The notes: generated by a model not told the origin, from the letters alone. Shown: positions 22,744-30,426, counted from the first letter of the stretch. The stretch is DNA of 37,494 nt from an uncultured Roseovarius sp. (GCF_913057115.1 NZ_CAJXNN010000033.1:1-37494), one strand, 5' to 3'. Translations and numbers: made by a program.

Positions 22744-23379
22744 ATGAAACCCATCCGAATGATTGCCGCCCTGATGCTTGGCCTTGCCGTATCGGCCTGT
22801 GGCACAGTTGAAACCGCAACGCGGAACGCCCCGCTGGAGACGCCCGAGATGGCGCCGTCGCCGGTGTCGTACAATGTGGAAGCCGTACGAGTTTCGGTGC
22901 CCAAGTCTTTGAAGGTGTCCGAGGCGAACCGCTATTACCCGGGCGGGGACATCGTGTGGCGCGAAGACCCGGTGGGCGACCGTCATGCACAGGTGAAGGC
23001 GATCGTTGAGGCGGGGCTGTCGGAAGGTATCAGCGCCATGGATCCCGGCGCGGTTCCGGTCGTGATGGATGTCGAAGTGACGCGCTTCCATGCCCTCACG
23101 GAAAAGGCGCGTTATACTATCGGTGGTGTCCACGCGATCCAGTTCAAAATGCAACTGCGCAACCCTGAAACCGGTCAAGCCTATGGTGAGCCGCATCTTG
23201 TCAAAGCCGATTTCAAGGCGTTTGGCGGGGCCAGGGCGATCGAGGCCGAGCGCAATGGGCTCACCCAGAAGCGCCGGATCACGGAGCATTTGGCGAAGGT
23301 GATCCAGACCGAATTGACCTCGCCCGATGGCTACAAGGCTGCCAATAACGGACTCATGGGGGCGATCAACCAACTCTGA
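22744..23379 (+). CDS. Lipoprotein of unknown function (DUF6778-like)
   Basis: A 211-residue protein with a lipoprotein signal: a short basic start, a hydrophobic core and the lipobox LAVSAC, so Cys19 should be lipidated. The mature part contains VSVPKSLKVSEANRYYPGGD, VDVEVTRFHALTEKARYTIGG and VHAIQFKMQLRNPETGQ, which I associate with a Rhodobacteraceae family named DUF6778 (from memory, unchecked). GAGGAGG lies upstream of the ATG. Residue +2 after the Cys is Gly and not Asp, so outer-membrane sorting is likely. It lies alone between the glnE pair and the rlmI-like gene. The 142-bp gap before it holds no structure I can support beyond the ribosome site. Confidence 0.85.
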   Translation: MKPIRMIAALMLGLAVSACGTVETATRNAPLETPEMAPSPVSYNVEAVRVSVPKSLKVSEANRYYPGGDIVWREDPVGDRHAQVKAIVEAGLSEGISAMDPGAVPVVMDVEVTRFHALTEKARYTIGGVHAIQFKMQLRNPETGQAYGEPHLVKADFKAFGGARAIEAERNGLTQKRRITEHLAKVIQTELTSPDGYKAANNGLMGAINQL

Positions 23380-23404
23380 TCTTTCCCGATAGTTTGAAAC
23401 GGCG

Positions 23405-23433
23405 TAAGGGGACGGTATGACACCGTCCCCTTA
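23405..23433 (+). promoter_or_regulatory. 12-bp hairpin enclosing the rlmI-like start codon
   Basis: TAAGGGGACGGT (23405-23416) and ACCGTCCCCTTA (23422-23433) are perfectly complementary. The 5-base loop ATGAC holds the start codon, and the only ribosome site (AGGGG, 23407-23411) is in the 5' arm. The structure could end transcription from the upstream lipoprotein gene, though no T-run follows. Alternatively it could block translation of the methyltransferase until melted. It also makes the start codon assignment less certain; ATG 23447 is the alternative but has no ribosome site. Confidence 0.75.
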
Positions 23434-24616
23434 TCCTATTGTCCGTATGCGTCCGAAAACTCAGGCCCGTGCTGTGCGGCATGGCGCGCCTTGGGTTTTT
23501 GACAACGAGTTGGTCACCGACCGGCGCACCAAGAAGCTAGCGCCCGGCACGATTGCCCTTTTGGAAGATTCCGAGCGCAAACCTTTGGCCGTGGTCGCGG
23601 TGAACCCCAATTCGCGCATCATGGCGCGGGTTCTGGACCGGGACGCGCAAGCGGTGATTGATGGCGCTTGGCTGCGCAAAGGCGTGGCGCGCGCCTTGGC
23701 CTTGCGGGAGCGGCTTTTCGAGGCCCCGTTTTACCGGCTTGTCCATGCCGAGGCCGATGGCCTGCCCGGCGTGGTGATCGACCGTTTTGGTGATGCGGCG
23801 GTGATCCAGCCCAATGCGGCATGGGCCGAGGGGATGCTGGAGGAGTTGTGCGCCGCTGTGGTCGAGGTGACGGGCGTGAAAACCGTGCTGAAGAACGCCA
23901 TGGGCCGCGCGCGGGTCTTGGAAGGGTTGGACGAGGAAAACACCGTGTTGCACGGCGTAGCCCCGGTTGGCCCGGTGCCGGTGCCGATGAATGGCGCGAC
24001 CTATATGGCCGATCTGATGGGCGGTCAGAAAACCGGGCTATTCTACGATCAGCGGCCCAATCACGCCATTGCCGCGCAGCTTTCCAAGGGCGCGCGGGTT
24101 CTGGACGTGTTCAGCCATGTAGGGGGCTTTTCGCTGGCCTGTTTGGCGCATGGTGCGGAAAGTGCTGTTGCCGTGGATGGCAGCCAAGCGGCCTTGGATT
24201 TGGCCGCCGAGGGGGCGGTGCAAACGGGTGTGGCCGAGCGCTTTGAGACCCGCAAAGGCGATGCCTTTGACGTCTTGACCGAGATGGGAAAGGCGGGCGA
24301 AACATTTGACGTAGTGATCTGTGACCCACCTGCTTTTGCGCCTAACAAGAAGGCTTTGGAGGCGGGTTTGCGCGCCTATGAGCGGGTGGCGCGGCTGGCC
24401 GCGCCCTTGGTGGCCGAGGGTGGATTTCTGGGGCTGTGCAGTTGTTCGCATGCTGCCGATCTGTCGAAGTTTCGCACGGCCAGCGTGCGCGGCATTGGCC
24501 GGGGCGGGCGCAGCGCGCAACTGATCCACACCGGGTTTGCCGGGGCGGATCATCCGCTGCATCCGCAACTGGCCGAATCCGGCTATCTCAAATCGTTGTT
24601 TTTCCGTTTGGTATGA
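23417..24616 (+). CDS. RlmI-like 23S rRNA (cytosine-5) methyltransferase
   Basis: A 399-residue protein with an N-terminal PUA domain (about 1-80) and a class I methyltransferase domain. The SAM site is ARVLDVFSHVGGFSLACL (about 226-243), the active-site loop DVVICDPPAFAPNKK (about 299-313), and the catalytic cysteine region LGLCSCSHAADL (about 336-347). This architecture is that of RlmI, which methylates C1962 of 23S rRNA in E. coli; the exact target here is inferred. Its stop overlaps the start of a PIN-domain gene (ATGA), so the two are translationally coupled. The start codon lies in a hairpin loop. Confidence 0.88.
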   Translation: MTPSPYPIVRMRPKTQARAVRHGAPWVFDNELVTDRRTKKLAPGTIALLEDSERKPLAVVAVNPNSRIMARVLDRDAQAVIDGAWLRKGVARALALRERLFEAPFYRLVHAEADGLPGVVIDRFGDAAVIQPNAAWAEGMLEELCAAVVEVTGVKTVLKNAMGRARVLEGLDEENTVLHGVAPVGPVPVPMNGATYMADLMGGQKTGLFYDQRPNHAIAAQLSKGARVLDVFSHVGGFSLACLAHGAESAVAVDGSQAALDLAAEGAVQTGVAERFETRKGDAFDVLTEMGKAGETFDVVICDPPAFAPNKKALEAGLRAYERVARLAAPLVAEGGFLGLCSCSHAADLSKFRTASVRGIGRGGRSAQLIHTGFAGADHPLHPQLAESGYLKSLFFRLV

Positions 24617-25152
24617 AGGCCTTACTGGATACCTGCGTGATCTATCCCACGGTGATGCGACAGATGTTGCTGGGGGTGGCGAAACAGGGGGTCTTTACCC
24701 CGCTGTGGTCGGCGCGGATCATCGAGGAATGGCAGCGCGCGGCGGTCAAGCTGGGCCCGGAGGGTGTGGCGCAGGCCGGGGCCGAGGCGGCGATGCTTTC
24801 GGCAAACTGGCCCGGGGCGGAGGTAAGCTATCCACCGTCGCTGGAGGCGCGGTTATGGCTGCCGGATGCGGCGGATGTGCATGTTCTGGCCGCCGCGATC
24901 GCTGGGTCGGCGGATATGATTATCACGCTGAATACAAAGGATTTTCCGCGCAACATCTTGGCGGAAGAGGGGCTGTCGCGGGTGGACCCGGACGGGTTTT
25001 TGCACGGCATCTACCAAGCGCAGCCCGAGGCAGTGGCGCAGGTGGGCGCGGAGGTCTTGGCCGAGGCCAACCGCCTGTCGGGCAAGACGTGGGAAATGCG
25101 GGCGCTTTTGAAAAAGGCGCGGTTGCCGCGAATCGCCAAAGCCTTGAGTTAA
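24613..25152 (+). CDS. PIN-domain protein
   Basis: A 179-residue protein with the PIN nuclease layout: D6 in KALLDTCVIYP, an acidic pair in SARIIEEWQRA, a central Asp cluster in LPDAADVHVLAAAIAGSADMIITLN and a final Asp in TKDFP. These four acidic positions usually bind divalent metal for RNA cleavage. It resembles VapC toxins, but no antitoxin gene lies beside it. Its ATG overlaps the stop of the rRNA methyltransferase gene by four bases. Coupling with an rRNA modification enzyme suggests RNA processing, which is inference. It converges on the M48 protease gene, 10 bp away. Confidence 0.85.
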   Translation: MKALLDTCVIYPTVMRQMLLGVAKQGVFTPLWSARIIEEWQRAAVKLGPEGVAQAGAEAAMLSANWPGAEVSYPPSLEARLWLPDAADVHVLAAAIAGSADMIITLNTKDFPRNILAEEGLSRVDPDGFLHGIYQAQPEAVAQVGAEVLAEANRLSGKTWEMRALLKKARLPRIAKALS

Positions 25153-25162
25153 AGCCGAAACT

Positions 25163-25843
25163 TCAGGTCCATTTCGCTTCGAGTTTTTCGATGGCGGCGA
25201 TGCGTTCGTGGGTTTTGGGGTGGCTCATCAGCCACGCGGGCATCGCGCCGCCGCGCGCCTCGGTCAGCGATTCCAGCTTTTGAAACAAGGACTTCTGGGC
25301 CTCGGTGCCGATGCCGGCCTTGGTCAGAAGGGCGGCGGCGTATTCATCGGCCTCATACTCATCCCCACGCGACAGGCGCGCGGCCAGAAGCGAGGTGAGA
25401 CCGTTGGCGATCCAGACGCCGATGCCGGGCAGAAAGCGCGACAGGATCATCGCAAGTGCCGTGCGCAGGGCGTTTTGGCCGGAAAAGTCGATCATCCGGC
25501 GGCGGGTATGGCCCAAGGCGACGTGTCCCAATTCATGCGCGATGACGCTGGCCAGTTCTTCGGCGGTGACCTCACCATTCTGAAATTTCCTGTAAAACCC
25601 GCGTGTTATGAAGATACGCCCGTCGGGGGCAGCAAGGCCGTTCACCGGGTCGATCTCGTAGATATGGACCTTGATGCGGGGCAGGTCGAGGGCCTTGGCA
25701 AGCTGATCCGTCATGCGTTTGAGGGTCGGATCGGCCAGTTCGGTAGACTGCGCGTCAAGCTCACGCTTGGTGCGCCAGACCGAGAAGCGGTACATGGCGA
25801 AGGCGTAGAGAACGGCCAGAAGGATGGGCGTGAACTTGAGCAT
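25163..25843 (-). CDS. M48-family zinc metalloprotease (HtpX/Oma1-like)
   Basis: A 226-residue membrane-anchored protease. One N-terminal helix (about 4-20) is followed by the zinc site H103-E104-L-G-H107 and the third ligand E164 in RGDEYEADEYAA. The segment LRTALAMILSRFLPGIGVWIANGLTS is hydrophobic and may contact the membrane. It is shorter than HtpX (about 290 residues), with fewer membrane helices. The family degrades or trims membrane and secreted proteins. The start codon lacks a clear ribosome site. The GTAC-palindrome element (25886-25964) occupies its upstream region, ending 43 bp before the ATG, so that element may control this gene. Confidence 0.92.
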   Translation of the reverse strand: MLKFTPILLAVLYAFAMYRFSVWRTKRELDAQSTELADPTLKRMTDQLAKALDLPRIKVHIYEIDPVNGLAAPDGRIFITRGFYRKFQNGEVTAEELASVIAHELGHVALGHTRRRMIDFSGQNALRTALAMILSRFLPGIGVWIANGLTSLLAARLSRGDEYEADEYAAALLTKAGIGTEAQKSLFQKLESLTEARGGAMPAWLMSHPKTHERIAAIEKLEAKWT

Positions 25844-25885
25844 GTCAAAGATATGGGGCAGGGCGCGCGATTGGGCAAGCCGGGG

Positions 25886-25964
25886 CGTACGAGTCGTACG
25901 ACAAGGGGGCCTGTTTCGTACGAAAATCCTGGGCTGGCGGAATGTAATCGTACGAGTCGTACGA
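25886..25964 (-). repeat. GTAC-palindrome element, copy 2 (CGTACG type)
   Basis: CGTACGAGTCGTACG occurs at 25886-25900 and again at 25949-25963, where the palindrome extends one base each side. Centres (25893, 25956) are 63 bp apart. A 12-bp palindrome TTTCGTACGAAA (25914-25925) lies 26.5 bp from the first and 36.5 bp from the second. This is the mirror image of copy 1 at 16901-16978, so the two are the same asymmetric design in opposite orientation. Each main site contains GAGTC at its centre, a GANTC site for the CcrM methylase. It lies between the M24 enzyme stop and the M48 protease start. Confidence 0.85.
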
Positions 25965-25969
25965 AACCC

Positions 25970-27118
25970 CTAGCGGACCAGCATATCGAGCGGCTGCTTC
26001 GAGAGGCGTTCAACCCCGGTATCAGTCACCAGAACCGAGTGGCCAAGGCACATGGCCAGCCCTTGGGCCTCGTCCATCAGGATCATGTGCAGGAAGAAGA
26101 CTTGCCCGGCCTGCATGATCAGCGGGTTGCCTTCGTAGAACATCGGGAAGTCGACCCAGATGGGATTGTAGACCGCGCCCATGCCATAGCCGCAGGCCTG
26201 CATCCGGGCGGAGCTGAGCCCGTGGGCATCGAGCGTGCGGGCGTGGGCGTCAAAGACATGTCCCATGGGATCGCCGGGGCGGATCGCCGCTTCGCAGGCC
26301 TCTAGCGCGGCGCGGGCGGCGGTATGCATGTGGCGTTGGGTGTCGTTTGGTTCGCCGATGACGACGGTTTGCATCATGGCGGCGTGGTAGCGGGCGTAGG
26401 CCCCGGACCATTCCCATGTCATTTGATCCTGCGCGTCGAGGTGGCGGCGGCCCGAGTAGTAGCGGCAGAGAAGCGCGCCGGGGCCGGAGCCGAGGATGAA
26501 CTCGTTGCCCGCGTAATCGCCGCCGCCTTTGAAGACCGCGCCTTGCATGGCGGCGAGGATGTCGCCCTCGAAGGCGCCGGCGCGGGTCTCCGTGAGGCCT
26601 GCGTCCATGGCGGCGTCAGAGAGGGCCGCGGCGCGGCGGTGCATCTCGACCTCGGCGGGGGATTTGACGCGACGCAGGGCGCGGATGAGATCGGAGTGAT
26701 CCGTGACATCGGGCAGTTGGCCCTTGAGAAGCGCGCCATTGGCATCCGTCAGGCCGGGGGTTTGGGACTCGTAGCCAAGCCGCCCGTTGGCGACCTTGAG
26801 CTTTTGCAGGAGGTCGCGCAGGTGGGCGGCGGGGTTGGAGCCTTCATACTGTGGCCAGACGTGGATTTGAGCGTCGGTCAGGGTGGAGGTGTGCTTGGCC
26901 TGAAGCCGGTCGGGCATCCGCGTCATCAGGTGCAGATCGCCCGAGGCGGTGAGCACCATGCATTGGAACATGGCAAAGCCGAAGGTGTCATAGCCGCAAA
27001 GCCAGTAGTGGCTTTCGGGAGCAAAGAGCAGGATCGCATCAAGCCCGGCCTCTTGCACGGCCTTGGTGGCGCGGGCCTGTCGCGCGGAATACTCAGTCGC
27101 GTCGAAATGCAGCGGCAT
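25970..27118 (-). CDS. M24-fold (creatinase/aminopeptidase P-like) enzyme without metal ligands
   Basis: A 382-residue protein with the two-domain creatinase/Xaa-Pro peptidase layout: an N-terminal domain (about 1-150) and a C-terminal pita-bread fold starting near LIRALRRVKSPAEVEMHRRAA. The five metal ligands of M24 peptidases (Asp, Asp, His, Glu, Glu) appear replaced: WEWSGAYARYHAAMMQT where D-x-G and S-D are usual, GYGMG (310-314) for GHGxG, and LGHSVLVTDTG for the E-D-x-V-x-V-T motif. Creatinase and ectoine hydrolase (DoeA/EutD) are known metal-free or altered members with a similar GY-x-x-G-x-x-Y-P region, so a small-molecule amidine or lactam hydrolase is more likely than a peptidase. 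The substrate is unknown. Confidence 0.82.
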   Translation of the reverse strand: MPLHFDATEYSARQARATKAVQEAGLDAILLFAPESHYWLCGYDTFGFAMFQCMVLTASGDLHLMTRMPDRLQAKHTSTLTDAQIHVWPQYEGSNPAAHLRDLLQKLKVANGRLGYESQTPGLTDANGALLKGQLPDVTDHSDLIRALRRVKSPAEVEMHRRAAALSDAAMDAGLTETRAGAFEGDILAAMQGAVFKGGGDYAGNEFILGSGPGALLCRYYSGRRHLDAQDQMTWEWSGAYARYHAAMMQTVVIGEPNDTQRHMHTAARAALEACEAAIRPGDPMGHVFDAHARTLDAHGLSSARMQACGYGMGAVYNPIWVDFPMFYEGNPLIMQAGQVFFLHMILMDEAQGLAMCLGHSVLVTDTGVERLSKQPLDMLVR

Positions 27119-27230
27119 GGGCTGTGGTCCCTGTTTTTTGCTTTGCCGATGACAAGAGGCCGGATTTTGCAGGGGCGCAAGAGAAATGGTTTGCCGTTGC
27201 CAAAAGGAGCGGCTGCGCCGCGCAGGTTAA

Positions 27231-27325
27231 GCGCGCTGTCGCGCGCCGGTTGGGGGCTTTGCCCCCGGCGTTGAAAATCGGAGGATTTTCAACGCCTCCC
27301 CCAGAGTATTTATGGAAAGATGAAG
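27231..27325. repeat. Array of three hairpins plus GAGTATTT repeat, copy 2
   Basis: Within the 210-bp gap between mazG and the M24 gene are three successive perfect hairpins: GCGCGC-TGTC-GCGCGC (27231-27246), GGGGGC-TTT-GCCCCC (27252-27266), and a 13-bp stem with arms GGCGTTGAAAATC and GATTTTCAACGCC around a GGAG loop (27267-27296). They are followed by AGAGTATTTATGGAAAGATGAAG (split here as 27303-27325), a divergent copy of the dispersed repeat. The block lies beyond the mazG stop and may act as its 3' end or as a bidirectional processing element. Confidence 0.65.
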
Positions 27326-27328
27326 AGG

Positions 27329-28150
27329 TTATGGCGTTTGGCGTTCTTCGGCTTTGGCGCGGTTCCAGAGTGCGTCCATTTCTTCGAGATTGCTGTCATG
27401 TGGTGTTTTTCCAGCCTCGGCGAGGAGGGCTTCGATCCGGCCGAAGCGGCGGGTGAACTTGGCGTTGGCGCCGCGCAGGGCGCTTTCGGGGTCAACCTTC
27501 ATGTGGCGGGCGAGATTGGCCATGACGAAAAGCAGATCGCCGAATTCCTCTTCGATTTTGTCTTGCGGGAGGCTGGCGGCGGCTTCCTTTAGTTCCTGGG
27601 CTTCTTCGGTGATCTTGTCGATCACTTGCGCGGTCTCGGGCCAGTCGAAGCCCACACGCGCGGCGCGTTTTTGCAGTTTGACGGCGCGCAGCAGGGCGGG
27701 CAGGCCCACGGCCACGCCATCAAGCACGCCGGTTTGGGACTTTTGCGCGCGCTCGGCGGCCTTGATGGTTTCCCAGTCGCGGGTTTGTTGTTCGGCGGAT
27801 TTATCGCGGGATTCGTCGCCGAAAACATGCGGGTGGCGGGCGACCATCTTGTCGGAGATGGCATTGGCCACGTCATCGAAGGCGAAATGCCCTTCGTCTT
27901 GGGCGATTTGGGCGTGGAAAACCACTTGCAGCAGCAGGTCGCCCAATTCGTCGCGCAACTCGTCATGGGCGGCGCGTTCGATGGCATCGGCGACCTCGTA
28001 GGCTTCCTCGATGGTGTAGGGGGCGATGCTGGCGAAGGTTTGTTCGATGTCCCAGGGGCAGCCGCTTTCGGGGTCGCGCAGGCGGCGCATGATTTCGCGC
28101 AGGCGGGGCATGCCGCCCTTGGGGTCGTGAATGAGGCTGTCGTCGGGCAT
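27329..28150 (-). CDS. mazG: Nucleoside triphosphate pyrophosphohydrolase MazG
   Basis: A 273-residue enzyme that hydrolyses (d)NTPs to monophosphates and pyrophosphate, removing abnormal nucleotides. Two MazG domains are present: the first around IEEAYEVADAI and DELRDELGDLLLQVVFHAQIA, the second around ITEEAQELKEAA and KIEEEFGDLLFVMANLARH, each with the E-x-x-E/D metal-binding helices. The N-terminal RLREIMRRLRDPESGCPWD is typical. ATG 28150 has GAGGA at 6 bases; the much longer open frame upstream is antisense to the next gene. It is divergent from the M20 amidohydrolase gene across 64 bp, which must hold both promoters. Confidence 0.95.
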   Translation of the reverse strand: MPDDSLIHDPKGGMPRLREIMRRLRDPESGCPWDIEQTFASIAPYTIEEAYEVADAIERAAHDELRDELGDLLLQVVFHAQIAQDEGHFAFDDVANAISDKMVARHPHVFGDESRDKSAEQQTRDWETIKAAERAQKSQTGVLDGVAVGLPALLRAVKLQKRAARVGFDWPETAQVIDKITEEAQELKEAAASLPQDKIEEEFGDLLFVMANLARHMKVDPESALRGANAKFTRRFGRIEALLAEAGKTPHDSNLEEMDALWNRAKAEERQTP

Positions 28151-28214
28151 TGCGCATCCTCGCGTTTTGGCGTTGAAGTCGGAGCCTAGGGATATATGCG
28201 AAGGAGTCCAGCCG

Positions 28215-29378
28215 ATGGCGGTCATCAACCGGATTGCAGGTTTTGCCGATGAGATGGCGGCATGGCGGCAGGCGTTGCACAGGCGGCCCGAACTGGGCTT
28301 TGCCTGCCATGAGACAGCCGGTTTCGTGGTGGAGCGATTGCGGGAGTTCGGGATTACCCGGATCGAGGAGAGGATTGCCGAAAGCGGGATTGTTGCGGTG
28401 ATCGAGGGGCAGGGGGATGGCCCGGTGATCGGGCTGCGGGCGGATATGGATGCCTTGCCGATCCATGAGGCGACGGGGGCGGAGTATGCCAGCGAAGTGG
28501 CGGGCTGCATGCATGCCTGTGGCCATGATGGGCATGTCACGATGCTGTTGGGGGCGGCCAAGTATTTGGCCGAGACCCGGAATTTTGCAGGCTCTGTTGC
28601 CTTGATTTTCCAGCCCGCCGAGGAGGGCCCGGGCGGGGCTGTGCCGATGGTGGAGGCGGGGATCATGGAGCGATACGGAATTGAACAGGTCTATGCCCTG
28701 CATTGTGCGCCGGGCGTTGATGAGGGGGTGTTTCATACCACGCCGGGGCCGATCATGGCCTCGGTCGATACGATCCATATTGATGTTTTCGGGCAAGGCG
28801 GCCATGGGGCCATGCCGCAGGAGTGCCGCGACCCGGTGGTCGCGGCCTGTGGTATTGTGCAGGCGATCCAGACGATCCTGAGCCGGAACTTGGCCGCGCT
28901 TGATCAGGCCGTGGTGTCGATCACGCAAATTCACACCGGGAGCGCGGATAACGTGGTGCCGGACCGGGCCTATATTAACGGCACGGTGCGGACCTTTGAC
29001 CGGGAGGTTCGGCGGGTCATCTGGCAGCGGTTGGAGGAGATCGTGGCGGGGCAAGCCGCGAGCTATGGTGTGGCGGCCGAGTTGCGCTGCGAGGAGGGCT
29101 ATGCGCCGACGGTGAATGATGCTGAGAAGGCCGGGTTTGCGGCCGAGGTGGCGCGCGAGGTGGCCGGGGCGGCGGGCATCGTGCCGGATATGGACCGGCA
29201 GATGGGGTCGGAGGATTTTGCCGCCATGCTGGAGGCGCGACCGGGAGCTTATCTGTTCCTGGGCCAAGGGCCGGGTGCGGGGTTGCACCACCCGGAGTTC
29301 GATTTCAACGACCGGATCGCGCCTGTGGGCGCGTCGTTTTTCGCGCGGCTGGTCGAGCGTGCGCAGCCGGTGGGATGA
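28215..29378 (+). CDS. M20-family amidohydrolase (hippurate hydrolase/aminoacylase type)
   Basis: A 387-residue dinuclear metal hydrolase of the M20D group, which cleaves N-acyl amino acids and related amides. Visible signatures are LHRRPELGFACHETAGFV, GLRADMDALPI, CMHACGHDGHVTMLLGAAKYL (metal-binding His and Cys), FQPAEEGPGGA and the C-terminal MGSEDFAAMLE. The small lid domain includes GQGGHGAMPQ. AAGGAG lies 9 bases before the ATG. It is followed after 12 bp by agmatinase, so the two probably form an operon that frees amines or amino acids from conjugates, for example N-acyl or N-carbamoyl arginine derivatives (inference). Confidence 0.92.
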   Translation: MAVINRIAGFADEMAAWRQALHRRPELGFACHETAGFVVERLREFGITRIEERIAESGIVAVIEGQGDGPVIGLRADMDALPIHEATGAEYASEVAGCMHACGHDGHVTMLLGAAKYLAETRNFAGSVALIFQPAEEGPGGAVPMVEAGIMERYGIEQVYALHCAPGVDEGVFHTTPGPIMASVDTIHIDVFGQGGHGAMPQECRDPVVAACGIVQAIQTILSRNLAALDQAVVSITQIHTGSADNVVPDRAYINGTVRTFDREVRRVIWQRLEEIVAGQAASYGVAAELRCEEGYAPTVNDAEKAGFAAEVAREVAGAAGIVPDMDRQMGSEDFAAMLEARPGAYLFLGQGPGAGLHHPEFDFNDRIAPVGASFFARLVERAQPVG

Positions 29379-29390
29379 GGGGAGTTAGAG

Positions 29391-30359
29391 ATGGCCTTGG
29401 AAGATGCGAAACATCAGGTTGATCAGGCGTTTACGCGGGAAAGTTCACGCGGTTTGTCTTATGAAAATACCTTTGGTGGGGCGCTGTCGTTCTTGCGGCG
29501 GCGGTATACCAAGGATCTGGCCGGGGTCGATCTGGCCGTCACCGGCGTGCCTTTCGATCAGGCGGTGACCAATCGGCCCGGCGCGCGATTGGGGCCGCGG
29601 GCGGTGCGAGAGGCAAGCGCGCTGCAGGTTTTTGATCCGCCCTATGGCTGGGATGGGTTCAGCCCTTTGGAGGAGTTCGATATCGTCGACTATGGCGATC
29701 TGGCTTTTGACTATGCGGATATTCCCAGTTTTCCCGGTGCGTTGACGGCGCATATCCGGGGTATTTTGCAGGCCGGGGCGGCGAGTATTGCGCTTGGTGG
29801 CGATCATTACATTTCTTTCCCGATTTTAAGGGCTTATGCGGAGAAGTTCGGGCCACTCTCGTTGTTACAATTCGATGCGCATTCCGACACTTGGGCTGAT
29901 GATGACATGGCCCGCGTGGACCATGGCACGATGTTCTACAAGGCGGTGAAGGAAGGCTTGGTGGACCCTGCGCGATCCGTGCAGGTGGGGATACGCACGG
30001 TGAATGCCGATAACCTTGGCGTGCCCACGATTGACGCGCGCGAGGTGCATGAGCGTGGGCCGGTGGAAACCGCCAAGACGATCAAGGAGATACTGGGCGA
30101 TTCTGCGACCTATGTGACCTTCGATATCGACTGTCTGGACCCCGGGTTTGCGCCGGGCACCGGGACGCCGGTTTGGGGTGGCCTGTCCTCGGGGCAGGCG
30201 GCGATCATTTTGCGTGATCTGGCGGGGATCAACATGGTGGGGGGCGATGTTGTGGAAGTCTCGCCGCCCTATGACCCAAGTGGGGCCACGGCGGTGGCGG
30301 GCGCGCATGTGGCGATGGAATTGATTTGCCTCTGGGGCTGGACGCGGCGCGGGGCCTGA
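29391..30359 (+). CDS. speB: Agmatinase (ureohydrolase family)
   Basis: A 322-residue binuclear manganese enzyme that hydrolyses agmatine to putrescine and urea. Metal-binding motifs are GGDH (136-139), DAHSD (162-166) and FDIDCLDP (244-251, with D245 and D247). The GARLGPRAVREAS motif near residue 65 is typical for agmatinases. Related guanidinobutyrase or guanidinopropionase activity cannot be excluded, since these enzymes share all motifs. GGGGAG lies just upstream of the ATG. It follows the M20 hydrolase and is followed by a hairpin plus repeat. Confidence 0.9.
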   Translation: MALEDAKHQVDQAFTRESSRGLSYENTFGGALSFLRRRYTKDLAGVDLAVTGVPFDQAVTNRPGARLGPRAVREASALQVFDPPYGWDGFSPLEEFDIVDYGDLAFDYADIPSFPGALTAHIRGILQAGAASIALGGDHYISFPILRAYAEKFGPLSLLQFDAHSDTWADDDMARVDHGTMFYKAVKEGLVDPARSVQVGIRTVNADNLGVPTIDAREVHERGPVETAKTIKEILGDSATYVTFDIDCLDPGFAPGTGTPVWGGLSSGQAAIILRDLAGINMVGGDVVEVSPPYDPSGATAVAGAHVAMELICLWGWTRRGA

Positions 30360-30373
30360 CCCAAGTGCTATTG

Positions 30374-30420
30374 CGCCGGTGGGGGCCTCCGGCGGGAGTA
30401 TTTTTGCCAAAAAGAAGGGG
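30374..30420 (+). repeat. Hairpin plus GAGTATTTTTGCCAA repeat, copy 3
   Basis: CGCCGG (30374-30379) and CCGGCG (30389-30394) form a short stem followed at once by GGAGTATTTTTGCCAAAAAG. The stem and T-run could end the speB transcript. The A/G-rich end of the repeat (AAGAAGGGG, 30412-30420) also supplies the ribosome site of the next gene, so the element joins two functions. It shares its core with 6520-6541 and 27303-27325. Confidence 0.65.
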
Positions 30421-30426
30421 CAGATT

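Noticed and set aside
24613..25152. VapBC toxin-antitoxin module
   Set aside because: No antitoxin-like gene adjoins the PIN gene; the neighbours are an rRNA methyltransferase and a protease.
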